The notes: a model not told the origin generated them from the letters alone. Positions 19,858 to 31,551 are shown, numbered from the stretch's first letter. The stretch: 64,000 nt of DNA from Crenalkalicoccus roseus (GCF_004761865.1 NZ_SJDM01000003.1:197081-261080), one strand, 5' to 3'. Numbers and translations: made by a program.

Positions 19858-20556
19858 ATGAAGGCCGCCATCATCGTCTTCCCCGGCACCAACCGGGAGC
19901 GCGACATGGCGCTCGCGCTGCACCGCGCCACCGGGCGCCGGCCGCTGATGCTGTGGCACGCGGAGGCGGCGCTGCCGCGGGGGCTCGACCTCGCGGTGCT
20001 GGCGGGCGGCTTCTCCTACGGCGACTACCTGCGGTGCGGGGCGATGGCCGCGCATTCGCCCATCATGCGCGCGGTGCGGGAATTCGCCGCGCGCGGCGGC
20101 CATGTGCTCGGCGTCTGCAACGGCTTCCAGATCCTGTGCGAGGCGGGGATGCTGCCGGGCGCGCTGCTGCGCAACGCCTCGCTGCGCTTCCTCTCGATGG
20201 ACTGCCACATGCGGGTGGAGCGCAGCGACACCGCCTTCACCCGCCGCTTCCCGCCCGGCGCCGTGTTCCGCGCCACCATGGCGCATGGCGACGGCAACTA
20301 CTTCGCCGATACGGCGACGCTCGACCGGCTGGAGGGCGAGGGGCTGGTCGCACTGCGCTACGTCACCCCCGCCGGAGAGGCGACGCCGGAGGCGAACCGC
20401 AACGGCGCGGCGCGCAACATCGCCGGCATCTATTCGGAGAACCTGCGCGTGATGGGGTTGATGCCGCACCCGGAGAACCAGGTGGACCCCGAGATAGACG
20501 GCACGGACGGGCTGCCCCTGTTCCAGAGCCTCGCCGACAGCCTCGTCGCCGCCTGA
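19858..20556 (+). CDS. purQ: FGAM synthase glutaminase subunit PurQ
   Basis: A 232-residue class I glutamine amidotransferase supplying ammonia to PurL. The nucleophile is Cys87 in GVCNGFQIL, and the catalytic His and Glu are in [12 protein letters not shown] near the C-terminus. [11 protein letters not shown] and [10 protein letters not shown] are PurQ-specific. GAAAGGGGG precedes the start. The purL ATG lies 2 bases after its stop. Confidence 0.96.
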   Translation: MKAAIIVFPGTNRERDMALALHRATGRRPLMLWHAEAALPRGLDLAVLAGGFSYGDYLRCGAMAAHSPIMRAVREFAARGGHVLGVCNGFQILCEAGMLPGALLRNASLRFLSMDCHMRVERSDTAFTRRFPPGAVFRATMAHGDGNYFADTATLDRLEGEGLVALRYVTPAGEATPEANRNGAARNIAGIYSENLRVMGLMPHPENQVDPEIDGTDGLPLFQSLADSLVAA

Positions 20557-20558
20557 CC

Positions 20559-22775
<2,217 letters not shown>

Positions 22776-22779
22776 GCGG

Positions 22780-23013
22780 ATGGCGATGCAGCCGGCGGAG
22801 ATCGAGGCGCTGATCAAGGCGGCCCTGCCGGACGCCCAGGTGACGATCGAGGACCTGGCCGGCGACGGCGACCACTACGCCGCCACCGTCGTCTCCGAGG
22901 CCTTCCGCGGCAAGAGCCGCGTGCAGCAGCACCAGATGGTCTATGCCGCGCTGCGCGGCCGCATGGGGGGGGAGCTGCACGCCCTCGCCCTGCAGACCTC
23001 GGCCCCTGATTGA
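22780..23013 (+). CDS. BolA/IbaG family protein
   Basis: A 77-residue BolA-fold protein with [31 protein letters not shown] and the signature [25 protein letters not shown]. BolA proteins share an iron-sulfur cluster with CGFS monothiol glutaredoxins, using a conserved His. The next gene, 14 bases on, is exactly such a glutaredoxin. GGAGG precedes the start. Confidence 0.92.
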   Translation: MAMQPAEIEALIKAALPDAQVTIEDLAGDGDHYAATVVSEAFRGKSRVQQHQMVYAALRGRMGGELHALALQTSAPD

Positions 23014-23027
23014 GGAGTGACGCCCTG

Positions 23028-23366
23028 ATGACCAACCCCGTCTTCGAGCGCATCGAGAACGAGATCAAGGAGAACCCGGTGGTGCTCTACATGAAGGGCA
23101 CGCCGGTCTTCCCGCAATGCGGCTTCTCCGCGCGCGTGGTGCAGATCCTCAGCCATGTCGGCGTGCCCTTCAAGGGCGTGAACGTGCTCGAGGACATGGA
23201 GCTGCGTGAGGGCATCAAGCAGTTCACCAACTGGCCGACCATCCCGCAGCTCTACGTGAAGGGAGAGTTCGTCGGCGGCTGCGACATCGTCATGGAGATG
23301 TACCAGTCGGGCGAGCTGCAGGCGCTGCTGAAGGAGAAGGGCATCCCGACCTCGGCCGAGGCCTGA
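23028..23366 (+). CDS. grxD: Monothiol CGFS glutaredoxin (Grx4/GrxD type)
   Basis: A 112-residue single-domain glutaredoxin with the active site QCGFS (Cys31). It also has [28 protein letters not shown] and a glutathione-binding pattern. It carries labile [2Fe-2S] clusters for Fe-S trafficking and iron signalling with BolA. TGAGGAG lies 8-12 bases upstream of the chosen ATG. Confidence 0.95.
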   Translation: MTNPVFERIENEIKENPVVLYMKGTPVFPQCGFSARVVQILSHVGVPFKGVNVLEDMELREGIKQFTNWPTIPQLYVKGEFVGGCDIVMEMYQSGELQALLKEKGIPTSAEA

Positions 23367-23458
23367 TCGGCCGGCGAAGGCGGCCGCCGGCGCCTTGCCG
23401 GCACCCCTGCGCGGAGCTTTGAAGCCGGCCGCGCCGCTGGGCATGGGATCCTTCCCCC

Positions 23459-24397
23459 ATGCCGCGCCCGACGCCGCTTCCCGCCGTCTCCGTCCTGATC
23501 CGCGCCCCGGGAGAGGATCGCCGCCTCGGCATGGCGCTCGACAGCCTGCGTGCCCAGTCCTTCCCGGATTGGGAGGCGCTGGTGATGGGCGGTGGCGAGG
23601 CGGCGGTGGCGGCGCGGCGTGATCCTCGCTTCGCCCTGCTGCCTGCCGGACCGGAGACGCGCAAGGCGGCGCTCGCGGTGGCGCGGGGAGAGGCGCTCCT
23701 GTTCCTCGAGGCCGAGGACTGGCTCGCCCCGGACGCGCTGGAGCGCCTCGTCCTGGCGCTGGAGGCGGCGCCGGCGGCGGTGGGCGCGGCCGGTCCCTTC
23801 GCTTTCGTGGCCGAAGATGCCACGCCCGAAGCAGCGCTTTGGACCCATGGTGGCTCTCCCCCCGAGGGGGACTGCCTGGAGCGCCTCTGCATCGGCAACC
23901 GCTTCGCCAATGGCGGCCATGTCCTGCTGCGGCGGGAGGCGGTGCGGCTGGCCGGGCCTCCGCTCGCGCATCTCCGCTTCGGTGCCGATTGGGAATACTG
24001 GGTGCGCCTGGCCCTCCTCGGCCCCTACGCGGCGGCGCCCGGCCCCGACCCCGTGCTGTTCGTCCGCCGCCGTCCCGGCCGCGCCTGCGAGCGGCTGGCG
24101 CGGGACCCCTCGGCCCTCGCGCCCGCCATCGCCGCCATCTTCGGCAACCCCCTGCTGGTGGAGCGCCTCGGCCCCGAGCGGTGCGCGGCGCTGCGGCGGC
24201 GTGCGGAGGCGGAGGCGGCCTGGATCCTCGGGCGGGAGCTGATCCGTCAGGGGGCGCGCGGGGCCGGGCTGCGGCGCCTGCGCGCCTCCGTCGCCGCGGC
24301 GCCGAGCCCGAAGCGGGCGCTGCTGCTCGCCGCGGCGCATCTCCTTCCCCTGCTGCCCACCGGGCTGCGCAGCCCCTTCGAGGCGCGGGCCGGGTAG
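23459..24397 (+). CDS. Family 2-like glycosyltransferase
   Basis: 312 residues. The first 110 follow the GT-A fold of family 2 transferases: VSVLIRAPGEDRR, LDSLRAQSFPDWEALV and, in place of the usual DxD, LFLEAEDWLAPDALERL. DWEYWVRLALLG resembles the acceptor-side ED.(D/E)W.R motif. The C-terminal 100 residues are helical and end in a hydrophobic stretch. The donor and acceptor are unknown. It stands alone, with no polysaccharide locus near it. Confidence 0.75.
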   Translation: MPRPTPLPAVSVLIRAPGEDRRLGMALDSLRAQSFPDWEALVMGGGEAAVAARRDPRFALLPAGPETRKAALAVARGEALLFLEAEDWLAPDALERLVLALEAAPAAVGAAGPFAFVAEDATPEAALWTHGGSPPEGDCLERLCIGNRFANGGHVLLRREAVRLAGPPLAHLRFGADWEYWVRLALLGPYAAAPGPDPVLFVRRRPGRACERLARDPSALAPAIAAIFGNPLLVERLGPERCAALRRRAEAEAAWILGRELIRQGARGAGLRRLRASVAAAPSPKRALLLAAAHLLPLLPTGLRSPFEARAG

Positions 24398-24471
24398 CGC
24401 CCGCTCCAAAGCGGCGGACCGCCGGGGCGGTGAGGCAACCGCGCGGCAAGGGGCGGCAGCGTGATCCACCC

Positions 24472-25248
24472 TCAGCCCGCGGCGGCGCCTCGGGCGCGGC
24501 GCCGCCCGAGGAAGGCGGCCAGAACCACCGCCGCCAGCCCAAGGGCCGCGGCGAGCGCCGTTGCGGGATCGGGGAGGCGGAGCCAGAGATTGGCGACGAG
24601 GATGGCCAGCAGCGCCCAGGCGAGGCCGGCGGCATACCAGGGCGCGCCGTGCAGGCGCAGCAGCACCGCGGCACCGAAGCCCGCGGCGAGCAGCACCACC
24701 AGCGCCGCGGCGCCGCTCTCCGACAGGCCGAACCAGCCGAACCCCGCCCAGCGCGCGGTGATGGAGAGGTTGGCGAAGGTGGCGGCGGAGATCCAGCCGG
24801 CGAGCAGGCCGGCCAGGGGCCGCACCAGCCACCGCTCCGCCCCGCTCGCGGGCGGGGCGCGGACCACGCGGCCGAGGGCGGTCAGCGTCGCCGCCACCAG
24901 CCCTCCCATGATCAGCACCAGGTGCCAGCCATTGCCGAGAAGCTGGGCGGCGAGCATCCAGGCGATGTTCAGCGCGAAGGCCAGCGCCAGCGGGCCGCGC
25001 AGCGCCGCAAGCAGCCGGCTGTCCCGCTGCGCCGGCAGCGCCTGCCAGATCCCGTAGAGGATGGCGAGCAGGAACAGCAGGCTCCAGATGCCGAAGGCAT
25101 AGCCGGCGGGCACCGCCGGGGTCCGGCTCTGCTCCGTCATCGCGGCGATGGTGGTGCCGACCCCGAAGACCGGCGCCAGGGCGCCCGCCAGGGGCTGCAG
25201 CGGCGGCAGGACCAGGTTGAGCAGGCGGAGCGGGCCCATGCGACGCAT
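24472..25248 (-). CDS. Tryptophan-rich multi-pass membrane protein, TspO/MBR-like
   Basis: 258 residues with seven or eight hydrophobic segments and many tryptophans. The segment PAGYAFGIWSLLFLLAILYGIWQAL and the later NIAWMLA resemble TspO/MBR proteins (PP.WVF..WT.LY), but the protein is longer than the usual 160. TspO-type proteins bind porphyrins or other ligands and affect stress or photosynthesis genes. The start could also be the Met three codons later; neither has a ribosome site. Assignment to the family is tentative. Confidence 0.6.
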   Translation of the reverse strand: MRRMGPLRLLNLVLPPLQPLAGALAPVFGVGTTIAAMTEQSRTPAVPAGYAFGIWSLLFLLAILYGIWQALPAQRDSRLLAALRGPLALAFALNIAWMLAAQLLGNGWHLVLIMGGLVAATLTALGRVVRAPPASGAERWLVRPLAGLLAGWISAATFANLSITARWAGFGWFGLSESGAAALVVLLAAGFGAAVLLRLHGAPWYAAGLAWALLAILVANLWLRLPDPATALAAALGLAAVVLAAFLGRRRARGAAAG

Positions 25249-25383
25249 GTGGCGCGGCGCTGCCGCCCCGCAACCGCCGGAGCCGGCGCGCGGCCCGTTC
25301 CGAGGGCGGGTCCGCCATGGCCAGGGCGGAGCGCGGATGGCTGGAACCGGCCGGGAGCGCGACTCCGCCCTGAACACAATGGG

Positions 25384-25428
25384 CTGGAGCCGTCTTCCGC
25401 GACCGCAGCCGCGTGGAAACGGCTCCAG
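25384..25428. repeat. Dispersed hairpin repeat, copy A
   Basis: A 45-base element beginning CTGGAGCCGT and ending GGAAACGGCTCCAG. The ends pair over 10 bases and continue through CTTCC/GGAA with a bulge. It lies between divergent genes (TspO-like and MFS), so a terminator role alone does not explain it. Copies B (33294) and C (61064) share the outer sequence. Confidence 0.65.
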
Positions 25429-25527
25429 GCGCGGCAGCGGCCGCGCCGCTTCCCCCTCGACCGGCCCGAGGATTGCCCCACAATCGGCCGGCCGGGGAGG
25501 ATTCGGGATCATGCGGGGCGGCGAAGG

Positions 25528-26781
25528 GTGAGCACGACACGGCGCGCCTCGCTCCTCGCGCCCTTCGGGCAGCGCAGCTTCCGCTTCCAGTGGCCGGCCG
25601 ACCTCGCCACCTCCTGGGCCTTCGAGATGGAGACCCTGATCCTCGGCTGGTTCATCCTGGTCGAGACCGGCTCCGTCGTCTGGCTGACCGTCTTCGCCTC
25701 GCTGCAATTCCTCGGCACGCTGATCGCCCCGATGTTCGGGGTGATGGGCGACCGCATCGGCCACCGCACCGTGCTCTGCGCCATGCGGGCCTGCTACGCG
25801 GCGCTGGCGGCGACGCTGGCGGCACTGGCGCTGACCGGCCGGCTCGGCCCGGCGGAGGTCTTCGTCATCGCGGCGCTGACCGGGCTGGTCCGCCCCTCCG
25901 ATATCGGCATGCGCAACGCCGTCATCGCCACCACCATGCCGCCCGGCGTGCTGATGGGGGCGATGGGCCTCGGCCGCACCACCGCCGATTCGGCGCGGGT
26001 GATGGGAGCGCTGGCCGGGGTGGCGGTGGCGGCGGCGCTCGGCATGGGGCTCGCCTATCTGGTGATCACCGGCCTCTACCTGCTCGCCTTCCTGCTCACC
26101 CTCGGCATCGGCCGGCCGCGCCGGGAGGGGCCGGCGCCCCCGCCCGCCGCCTCGCCCTGGCGGGACCTTGGGGACGGCTTCGCCCATGTCTGGACCACGC
26201 CGGCCCTGCTGGCGGCGATCAGCCTCGCCTTCCTGGTCAACCTCACCGCCTTTCCGCTCTCGGGGGGGCTGCTGCCCTATGTGGCGCGGGAGGTGTACGG
26301 CACCGACCGCACCGGCCTCGGCTACCTGGCGGCCAGTTTCGCCGGCGGCGCGCTGCTCGGCTCGCTGCTGCTCAGCGCCTGGGCGGGGCGGGTGCGGCCG
26401 GGGCGGACCATGCTGATCGCCTGCACCCTCTGGTACGTGCTGCTGATCGGCTTCTCGCGCGCCGAGACCGCGGCCGGCGGCATGGCGATGCTCGCCCTCG
26501 CCGGCTTCGCGCAGAGCCTGAGCCAGGTGCCGATGGCGGTGCTGCTGCTGCGCGTGGCGAAGGAGAATTTCCGCGGCCGGGTCATGGGGGTGCGGATGCT
26601 CGCCGTCTATGGCCTGCCGGTCGGGCTGCTGCTGGCCGGCCCGCTGATCGAGCGCCTCGGCTTCCGCGACACGGCGACGCTCTACGCCGCCTGCGGCCTC
26701 GCCTGCGCGCTGGCGATCGCGCTGCGCTGGCGGGCGGCGCTGTGGCCGCGGGAGGCGCCGGCCAACGCGCTGCGGAGCTGA
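25528..26781 (+). CDS. MFS transporter
   Basis: 417 residues with about ten to twelve membrane helices. The cytoplasmic loop MGDRIGHRTVLCAMRA between helices 2 and 3 is the MFS A-motif (GxxxDRxGHR). The second half repeats the arrangement (SAWAGRVRPGRTMLI). It resembles the enterobactin-exporter-like group of MFS proteins (MFS_3), so efflux is more likely than uptake; the substrate is unknown. The GTG start (VSTTRRASLLAPFG) is inferred from family-like N-terminal alignment, with GAAGG very close to it. Confidence 0.8.
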   Translation: MSTTRRASLLAPFGQRSFRFQWPADLATSWAFEMETLILGWFILVETGSVVWLTVFASLQFLGTLIAPMFGVMGDRIGHRTVLCAMRACYAALAATLAALALTGRLGPAEVFVIAALTGLVRPSDIGMRNAVIATTMPPGVLMGAMGLGRTTADSARVMGALAGVAVAAALGMGLAYLVITGLYLLAFLLTLGIGRPRREGPAPPPAASPWRDLGDGFAHVWTTPALLAAISLAFLVNLTAFPLSGGLLPYVAREVYGTDRTGLGYLAASFAGGALLGSLLLSAWAGRVRPGRTMLIACTLWYVLLIGFSRAETAAGGMAMLALAGFAQSLSQVPMAVLLLRVAKENFRGRVMGVRMLAVYGLPVGLLLAGPLIERLGFRDTATLYAACGLACALAIALRWRAALWPREAPANALRS

Positions 26782-26830
26782 GGGCGCGAAGCAGGTTGCG
26801 GCCGGGGCGATTCCGCGCCACCTCCTTCTC

Positions 26831-27658
26831 ATGCCGATCGCGCATCTGCCGGAGCGGGCCGTGCTGGAGGTGGCGGGGGAGGACCGCGTCGCCTTCCTGC
26901 AGGGCCTCGTCTCCAACGACGTCGCCCAGGCCGCGCCGGGGCGCGCCGTCTGGGCCGCCTTCCTCACCCCCCAGGGCAAGTGGCTGGCCGACTTCTTCAT
27001 CTTCGCCGAGAGCGAGCGGCTGCTGCTGGACTGCGAGCGCGGCCACGCCGCGATGCTGCTGCAGCGGCTCTCGCGCTTCCGCCTGCGGGCGCGCGTGGCC
27101 CTCCGCGAGGCCCCGGAGGGCTTCGCGGTCCATGTCGGCTGGGGCGGGGCGCCGCTGCCCGAGGGCATTCCCGCCGCGCCTGACCCCAGGCTGCCCGAGG
27201 CGGGCTGGCGCGCCCTCGCCCCGGCGCCGCTGCCCGAGGCCGATGCCGGCGCCGAGGCGTGGGACCTGCACCGCCTGCGCCTCGGCCTGCCCGACGGGTC
27301 CCGCGACCTGGAGGCGGAGCAGACCGTGCTGCTGGAGGCCGGCTTCGACGAGCTGCAGGGCATCTCCTGGACCAAGGGCTGCTACATGGGCCAGGAGCTG
27401 ACGGCGCGGACCAGGTATCGCGGCCTGCTCAAGCGCCGCCTGGTGCCGGTGGCGGTGGCGGGCCCCCTGCCCGCGCGCGGCACGCCGGTGGCCTCGGAGG
27501 GGGCGGAGGTGGGGCAGATGCGCTCCGGCCGCGACGGGCGCGGCCTTGCCCTCCTGCGGCTGGAGGCGCTGGACGGCCGCCCGCTGCGCTGCGGGGACGC
27601 TGCCCTGACGGCGGAAATCCCCTCCTGGATGGTGCTGCCCTCGCGCAGCGCCGCCTGA
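26831..27658 (+). CDS. ygfZ: Folate-binding protein YgfZ (GcvT-like)
   Basis: 275 residues with the YgfZ signature KGCYMGQE (residues 182-189) followed by LTARTRYRG.LKR. The N-terminal half has the GcvT-type folate fold (FLQGLVSNDV, WAAFLTPQGKWLADF). YgfZ (IbaA57) helps folate-dependently in building or repairing [4Fe-4S] clusters of certain enzymes. The next gene starts one base after its stop. Confidence 0.93.
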   Translation: MPIAHLPERAVLEVAGEDRVAFLQGLVSNDVAQAAPGRAVWAAFLTPQGKWLADFFIFAESERLLLDCERGHAAMLLQRLSRFRLRARVALREAPEGFAVHVGWGGAPLPEGIPAAPDPRLPEAGWRALAPAPLPEADAGAEAWDLHRLRLGLPDGSRDLEAEQTVLLEAGFDELQGISWTKGCYMGQELTARTRYRGLLKRRLVPVAVAGPLPARGTPVASEGAEVGQMRSGRDGRGLALLRLEALDGRPLRCGDAALTAEIPSWMVLPSRSAA

Positions 27659-27659
27659 G

Positions 27660-28121
27660 ATGGCGGCGTCCGATCATGGCCCGGGGGTGCGTGTGCCGCC
27701 GCCGCTCCTGGTCGGCGGGCTGGTGCTCGCCGCCTGGGGGCTGCGGCGCCTGCTGCCGCTGCCGGTCGCCGAGCCGCTGCCCGCGCTGGGGCTGGCGGTG
27801 ATCCTGGTCGCGCTCGGGCTGATCCTGTGGGCGCTCGCGGTGATGCTGCGCGCCGGCACCGACCCGCGGCCGGACCGGCCGGATGCGGCGCTGGTGGAGG
27901 AGGGGCCGTTCCGCTTCAGCCGCAACCCGATCTATCTCGGCTTCCTGCTCGCCGCCGCCGGCTTCGCGCTGCGCTGGGGGGACCTCTGGGGGTGGGTAGC
28001 CGTCTTCGCGAGTCTGCTCCTGCTCGACCGGCTGGTGATCGCGCGCGAGGAGGCCTATCTCGCCGCCCGTTTCGGCCCGGCCTACGAGGCCTACCGCAGG
28101 CGGGTGCGGCGCTGGATGTAG
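27660..28121 (+). CDS. Isoprenylcysteine carboxyl methyltransferase-family membrane protein
   Basis: A 153-residue protein with four hydrophobic helices. It has the ICMT/PEMT C-terminal signature GPFRFSRNPIYLGFLL, then EE.YL..RFG..Y..Y...VRRW. Bacterial members are probable SAM-dependent methyltransferases of unknown small or lipid substrates. It abuts ygfZ and is probably translationally coupled to it. Confidence 0.85.
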   Translation: MAASDHGPGVRVPPPLLVGGLVLAAWGLRRLLPLPVAEPLPALGLAVILVALGLILWALAVMLRAGTDPRPDRPDAALVEEGPFRFSRNPIYLGFLLAAAGFALRWGDLWGWVAVFASLLLLDRLVIAREEAYLAARFGPAYEAYRRRVRRWM

Positions 28122-28161
28122 CCCGCCTTCCCCTCCTTCCGGGAACCCTCTGGACATCCTC

Positions 28162-28180
28162 CATGTTGCATTGCAACATG
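28162..28180. promoter_or_regulatory. Perfect 19-bp palindrome, PhaR-like operator candidate
   Basis: CATGTTGCA-T-TGCAACATG is exactly symmetric about one central base and lies 26 bases before the DUF3141 start codon. TGC/GCA-rich dyads of this kind are bound by PhaR, the PHA-sensing repressor of alphaproteobacteria. No PhaR gene is in the window, so the binding protein is an inference. Confidence 0.6.
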
Positions 28181-28206
28181 TCCCGTTTGCACAGGATCTG
28201 CCCTAG

Positions 28207-30525
28207 ATGACGATGGTAACCCCGCCTCCGGGGCGGGAATTGCTGGCCCGCGGCGCCGAGACCATGTCGCGCGTGCTCGGCCAGGCGCGCGCGATGGCGG
28301 ACATGGCCGGGCGCCATGCCGCGGCGCTGCTGCCGGCGCTGCAGCCCCCCGCCCCGCCGCCGCCGCCCCGTCCCGCCGCCCTGGCCCAGGACGCGGCGGA
28401 ATACCTGCTCGACGCCGGCCAGCGCCTGACCCTGTTCTGGGACGCCATGCGCCGGGCGGGCAACGCCTTCATCGAGCACGAGCGCGCCGGCTGCCCCCCC
28501 GTCCTGGTCTTCGAGTGGGAGATGGTGACGGACGGGCGCACCCTCCGCCGCCCGGTGAACTACGCCCTGGTGCGCATCGTCCCGCCCCAGGGCTACCCGC
28601 CGACCGACCCGAAGCTCCGCCCCTTCGTCATCATCGACCCGCGCGCGGGCCATGGCGCCGGCATCGGCGGCTTCAAGTCCGACAGCCAGGTCGGCGTGGC
28701 GCTGCGCCGCGGCCATCCGGTCTATTTCGTGGTGTTCTTCCGCGATCCGGAGCCGAAGCAGACCGTCCTCGACATCACCGCGGCCGAGACGGTCTTCCTC
28801 CGCGTCGTGCACGAGCGGCACCCGCAGGCGCCGAAGCCGGTGGTGATCGGCAACTGCCAGGGCGGCTGGGCGGTGATGATGCTCGCCGCCGCGCAGCCGG
28901 AACTCGCCGGCGCGCTGGTGCTGAACGGCGCCCCGCTCTCCTACTGGGCGGGCGAGCGCGGGCGGAACCCGATGCGCTACCTCGGCGGCCTCGCCGGCGG
29001 CTCCTGGCCGGCGGCGCTGCTCGCCGACCTCGGCAACGGCAAGTTCGACGGCGCCAACCTGGTGCTGAACTTCGAGGCGCTGTCGCCCGGCAACACCTGG
29101 TTCCGCAAGTACTTCAACGTCTACGCCAGCGCCGACACCGAGATCGAGCGGTTCCTGGAATTCGACCGCTGGTGGGGCGGCTACTTCCTGATGAACCGGG
29201 ACGAGATCCTGTGGATCGTCGAGAACCTGTTCATCGGCAACCGCTTCGCCTCCGGCGAGATCGCCGCCGGCAACGGCGCCACCTTCAACATGCGCGCCAT
29301 CCGCTGCCCGGTGATCGTCTTCGCCTCGGCCGGGGACAACATCACCCCGCCCGGCCAGGCGCTGCGCTGGATCGCCGACGTCTACCGGGACGAGCAGGAG
29401 ATCAAGGCGCTCGGCCAGACCATCGTCTACCTGGTGCACGAGGAGATCGGGCATCTCGGCATCTTCGTCTCCGGGGCGGTGGCGAAGAAGGAGCACAGCG
29501 AGATCGCCTCGATCGTCGAGCTGATCGACTCCGTCGCGCCCGGCCTCTACGAGCTGCTGATCGAGCCGGAGGCGGACGGCGGCTGGCACGTCGAGCTGAA
29601 GGAGCGGAGGATCGCCGATGTCCGCGCCCGCAGCGGCGAGGCGACCAACGAGGCCTTCCCGGCGGTGGCCAAGATCTCCGGCGTGAACCAGGGCGTCTAC
29701 GACGTGCTGGCGGCGCCCGTGCTGCGCCAGTGGGTGACCGAGCGTGGCGCCGAGCTGCGCCGGCAGATGCACCCGCTGCGCCTGCGCCGCAGCCTGATCA
29801 GCGACTACAACCCGCTGATGGCGCCGGTGGCGGTGATGGCCGACCTCGTCCGCCGCCACCGCATGCCGGCCGCCCCGGCCAACCCCTTCCTCGCCTGGGA
29901 GCGCGCCTGGGCCGACGGGGTGGAGCGCATGATCGACCTGTGGCGGGACGCGCGCGACGCCTGGACCGAAACCGCCTTCCACGCGGTCTATGGCTGGCTC
30001 GCCGCAGCCGGCGCCGCCGGGGCGGAGGCGCCGGAGGGGCCGGCGGCGAGCGACCTCGCCTCGGCGCCCGAGGTGCGCGCCGCGCTGGCCCGCATCGGCG
30101 AGGGCGGCTACGCCGAGGCGGTGGTGCGGATGATGATCCTGCTGGCGCAGGCGCGCGGCGGCGTGCGCCGCTCCCGCCTCGCCCGCTCCAACGCGCTGCT
30201 GCAGAAGGAGAAGCCCTTCGCCGACATGACGCCGGAGGCGCGCGGGGCGATGATCCGTCAGCAGACCGTGATCTGCACCATGGCCCAGGCGGAGGCCCTC
30301 GCCACCCTGCCCGACCTGCTGCCGGACCCGGCCGAGCGCCGGCGCGCCATGGAGGCCGTCGAGGGCGTGGCGGGGCCGGAGGAGGAGCTGGGCGAGGCGG
30401 CGCGGGCCATGCTGCAGCAGATCCGCGCCGTCCTCGGCCAGGACGCGGCGCCGCCGCGCAACGCGGCACCCTTCGCCACGATGCCCTTCCACGCCGCCGC
30501 GGTGCCGCACGGCGTGGCGGATTGA
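28207..30525 (+). CDS. DUF3141 protein, PhaC-like alpha/beta hydrolase
   Basis: A 772-residue protein. The N-terminal ~80 residues are helical (Ala-rich, Pro run PPAPPPPPRP). An alpha/beta-hydrolase core follows. Its lipase-like box is GNCQG with Cys217 as nucleophile, as in PHA synthases (GxCxG). FASAGDNITPPGQAL supplies the likely acid and EIGHLGIFVSG the likely His. YFVVFFRDPEPKQT and NEAFPAVAKISGVNQGVYD are typical of DUF3141. A long helical C-terminus with no match follows. Possible roles are PHA synthesis, depolymerisation or a related acyl transfer. It is monocistronic, with a palindromic operator candidate directly upstream and a strong hairpin downstream. Confidence 0.85.
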   Translation: MTMVTPPPGRELLARGAETMSRVLGQARAMADMAGRHAAALLPALQPPAPPPPPRPAALAQDAAEYLLDAGQRLTLFWDAMRRAGNAFIEHERAGCPPVLVFEWEMVTDGRTLRRPVNYALVRIVPPQGYPPTDPKLRPFVIIDPRAGHGAGIGGFKSDSQVGVALRRGHPVYFVVFFRDPEPKQTVLDITAAETVFLRVVHERHPQAPKPVVIGNCQGGWAVMMLAAAQPELAGALVLNGAPLSYWAGERGRNPMRYLGGLAGGSWPAALLADLGNGKFDGANLVLNFEALSPGNTWFRKYFNVYASADTEIERFLEFDRWWGGYFLMNRDEILWIVENLFIGNRFASGEIAAGNGATFNMRAIRCPVIVFASAGDNITPPGQALRWIADVYRDEQEIKALGQTIVYLVHEEIGHLGIFVSGAVAKKEHSEIASIVELIDSVAPGLYELLIEPEADGGWHVELKERRIADVRARSGEATNEAFPAVAKISGVNQGVYDVLAAPVLRQWVTERGAELRRQMHPLRLRRSLISDYNPLMAPVAVMADLVRRHRMPAAPANPFLAWERAWADGVERMIDLWRDARDAWTETAFHAVYGWLAAAGAAGAEAPEGPAASDLASAPEVRAALARIGEGGYAEAVVRMMILLAQARGGVRRSRLARSNALLQKEKPFADMTPEARGAMIRQQTVICTMAQAEALATLPDLLPDPAERRRAMEAVEGVAGPEEELGEAARAMLQQIRAVLGQDAAPPRNAAPFATMPFHAAAVPHGVAD

Positions 30526-30531
30526 CGCGAC

Positions 30532-30556
30532 GGCCCGGGCGCCGGGCGCCCGGGCC
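30532..30556. terminator. Bidirectional terminator-like palindrome
   Basis: GGCCCGGGCGCC-G-GGCGCCCGGGCC is a perfect 12-bp stem around one base, placed between the converging DUF3141 and enoyl-CoA hydratase genes. No T-run follows. In RNA a tighter loop would form by opening the innermost pairs. Confidence 0.6.
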
Positions 30557-30560
30557 ACGC

Positions 30561-31370
30561 TCAGCGCCCCTTGAAGGCCGGCCTGCGCTTCTCGTTGAAG
30601 GCGCGGATGCCCTCCTGCCGGTCCTCGGTGGGGATGAGCTGGTAATAGGCCTCGATCTCGAACAGCATGCCGGAGGCGCGGTCCATCTGCAGCCCCTGGG
30701 TGATCGCCTTCTTTGCCTGGCGGACCGAGAGCGGCGCGTTGGCGGCGATGGCCCGCGCCGTCTCCAGCACCGCCGGCAGCACCTCTCCCGGCGGGCAGAG
30801 GCGGTTCACCAGCCCCCATTCCAGCGCCTGCTGCGCGGAGAAGGGGCGGCCGGTCAGGATCACCTCCTTGGCGCGGCGCTCGCCGATGGCACGCGGCAGG
30901 TTCTGCGTGCCGCCGGCGCCGGGCATGATGCCGAGCGTCACCTCGGTGAGCGCGAAGCGCGCCGCCTCGCTGGCATAGGCGAAGTCGCAGCACAGCGCGA
31001 GCTCCAGCCCGCCGGCGAAGGCGGCGCCGTTGACGGCGCCGAGCAGCGGCGGCGGGCAGGCGAGGACGGCGCGCGCCATGCGCTCGAACAGATAGTGCTG
31101 ACGGGCGAATTGCTCGTCCGTCATGCCGTCGCGCTCCTTCAGGTCGGCGCCGGCGCAGAAGGCGCGCTCCCCCGCCCCGGTCAGCACCACGCAGCGATAG
31201 GCGCCGGGCTCCGCCTCCAGCGCCTGGAAGACGTGCAGCAGCTCCGCGCCCATCTCCGTGGTGAAGGCGTTGGCGCGCTCCGGCCGGTTCAGCGTGACGA
31301 GGAGCACATGCTCCGCGGGCTCGGCGAGGCGGAGGGTGGAGAGCGGCCGGTCCAGGGCGGCGAGCTGCAT
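30561..31370 (-). CDS. Enoyl-CoA hydratase/isomerase family protein
   Basis: 269-residue crotonase-fold enzyme. It shows VTLNRPERANAFT, CAGADLKE, the oxyanion-hole segment GAVNGAAFAGGLELALCCD, and EVTLGIMPGAGGTQNLPR with the usual second glutamate. It probably hydrates an enoyl-CoA; the acyl group is unknown. GGAAGGA lies 9-15 bases before the start. It is divergent from the D-aminoacylase-type gene across 181 bases. Confidence 0.88.
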   Translation of the reverse strand: MQLAALDRPLSTLRLAEPAEHVLLVTLNRPERANAFTTEMGAELLHVFQALEAEPGAYRCVVLTGAGERAFCAGADLKERDGMTDEQFARQHYLFERMARAVLACPPPLLGAVNGAAFAGGLELALCCDFAYASEAARFALTEVTLGIMPGAGGTQNLPRAIGERRAKEVILTGRPFSAQQALEWGLVNRLCPPGEVLPAVLETARAIAANAPLSVRQAKKAITQGLQMDRASGMLFEIEAYYQLIPTEDRQEGIRAFNEKRRPAFKGR

Positions 31371-31551
31371 GGTCGTGGTCCTTCCGACGAAGAGGCGGGC
31401 GCATTCTCCGCCCCCCTGGCGGCGCGGCAAGGCGGGGCGCCGCCTTCTGCCGGAACGTTCCCGTTGCCGGCGCGGCGTCCTGCCGGGGTTGGCCGGGGCG
31501 GCCGCCTCCCCTACCCTCTTCCGGAGTCAAGAGGCGAGAGAGGAAACGGAC

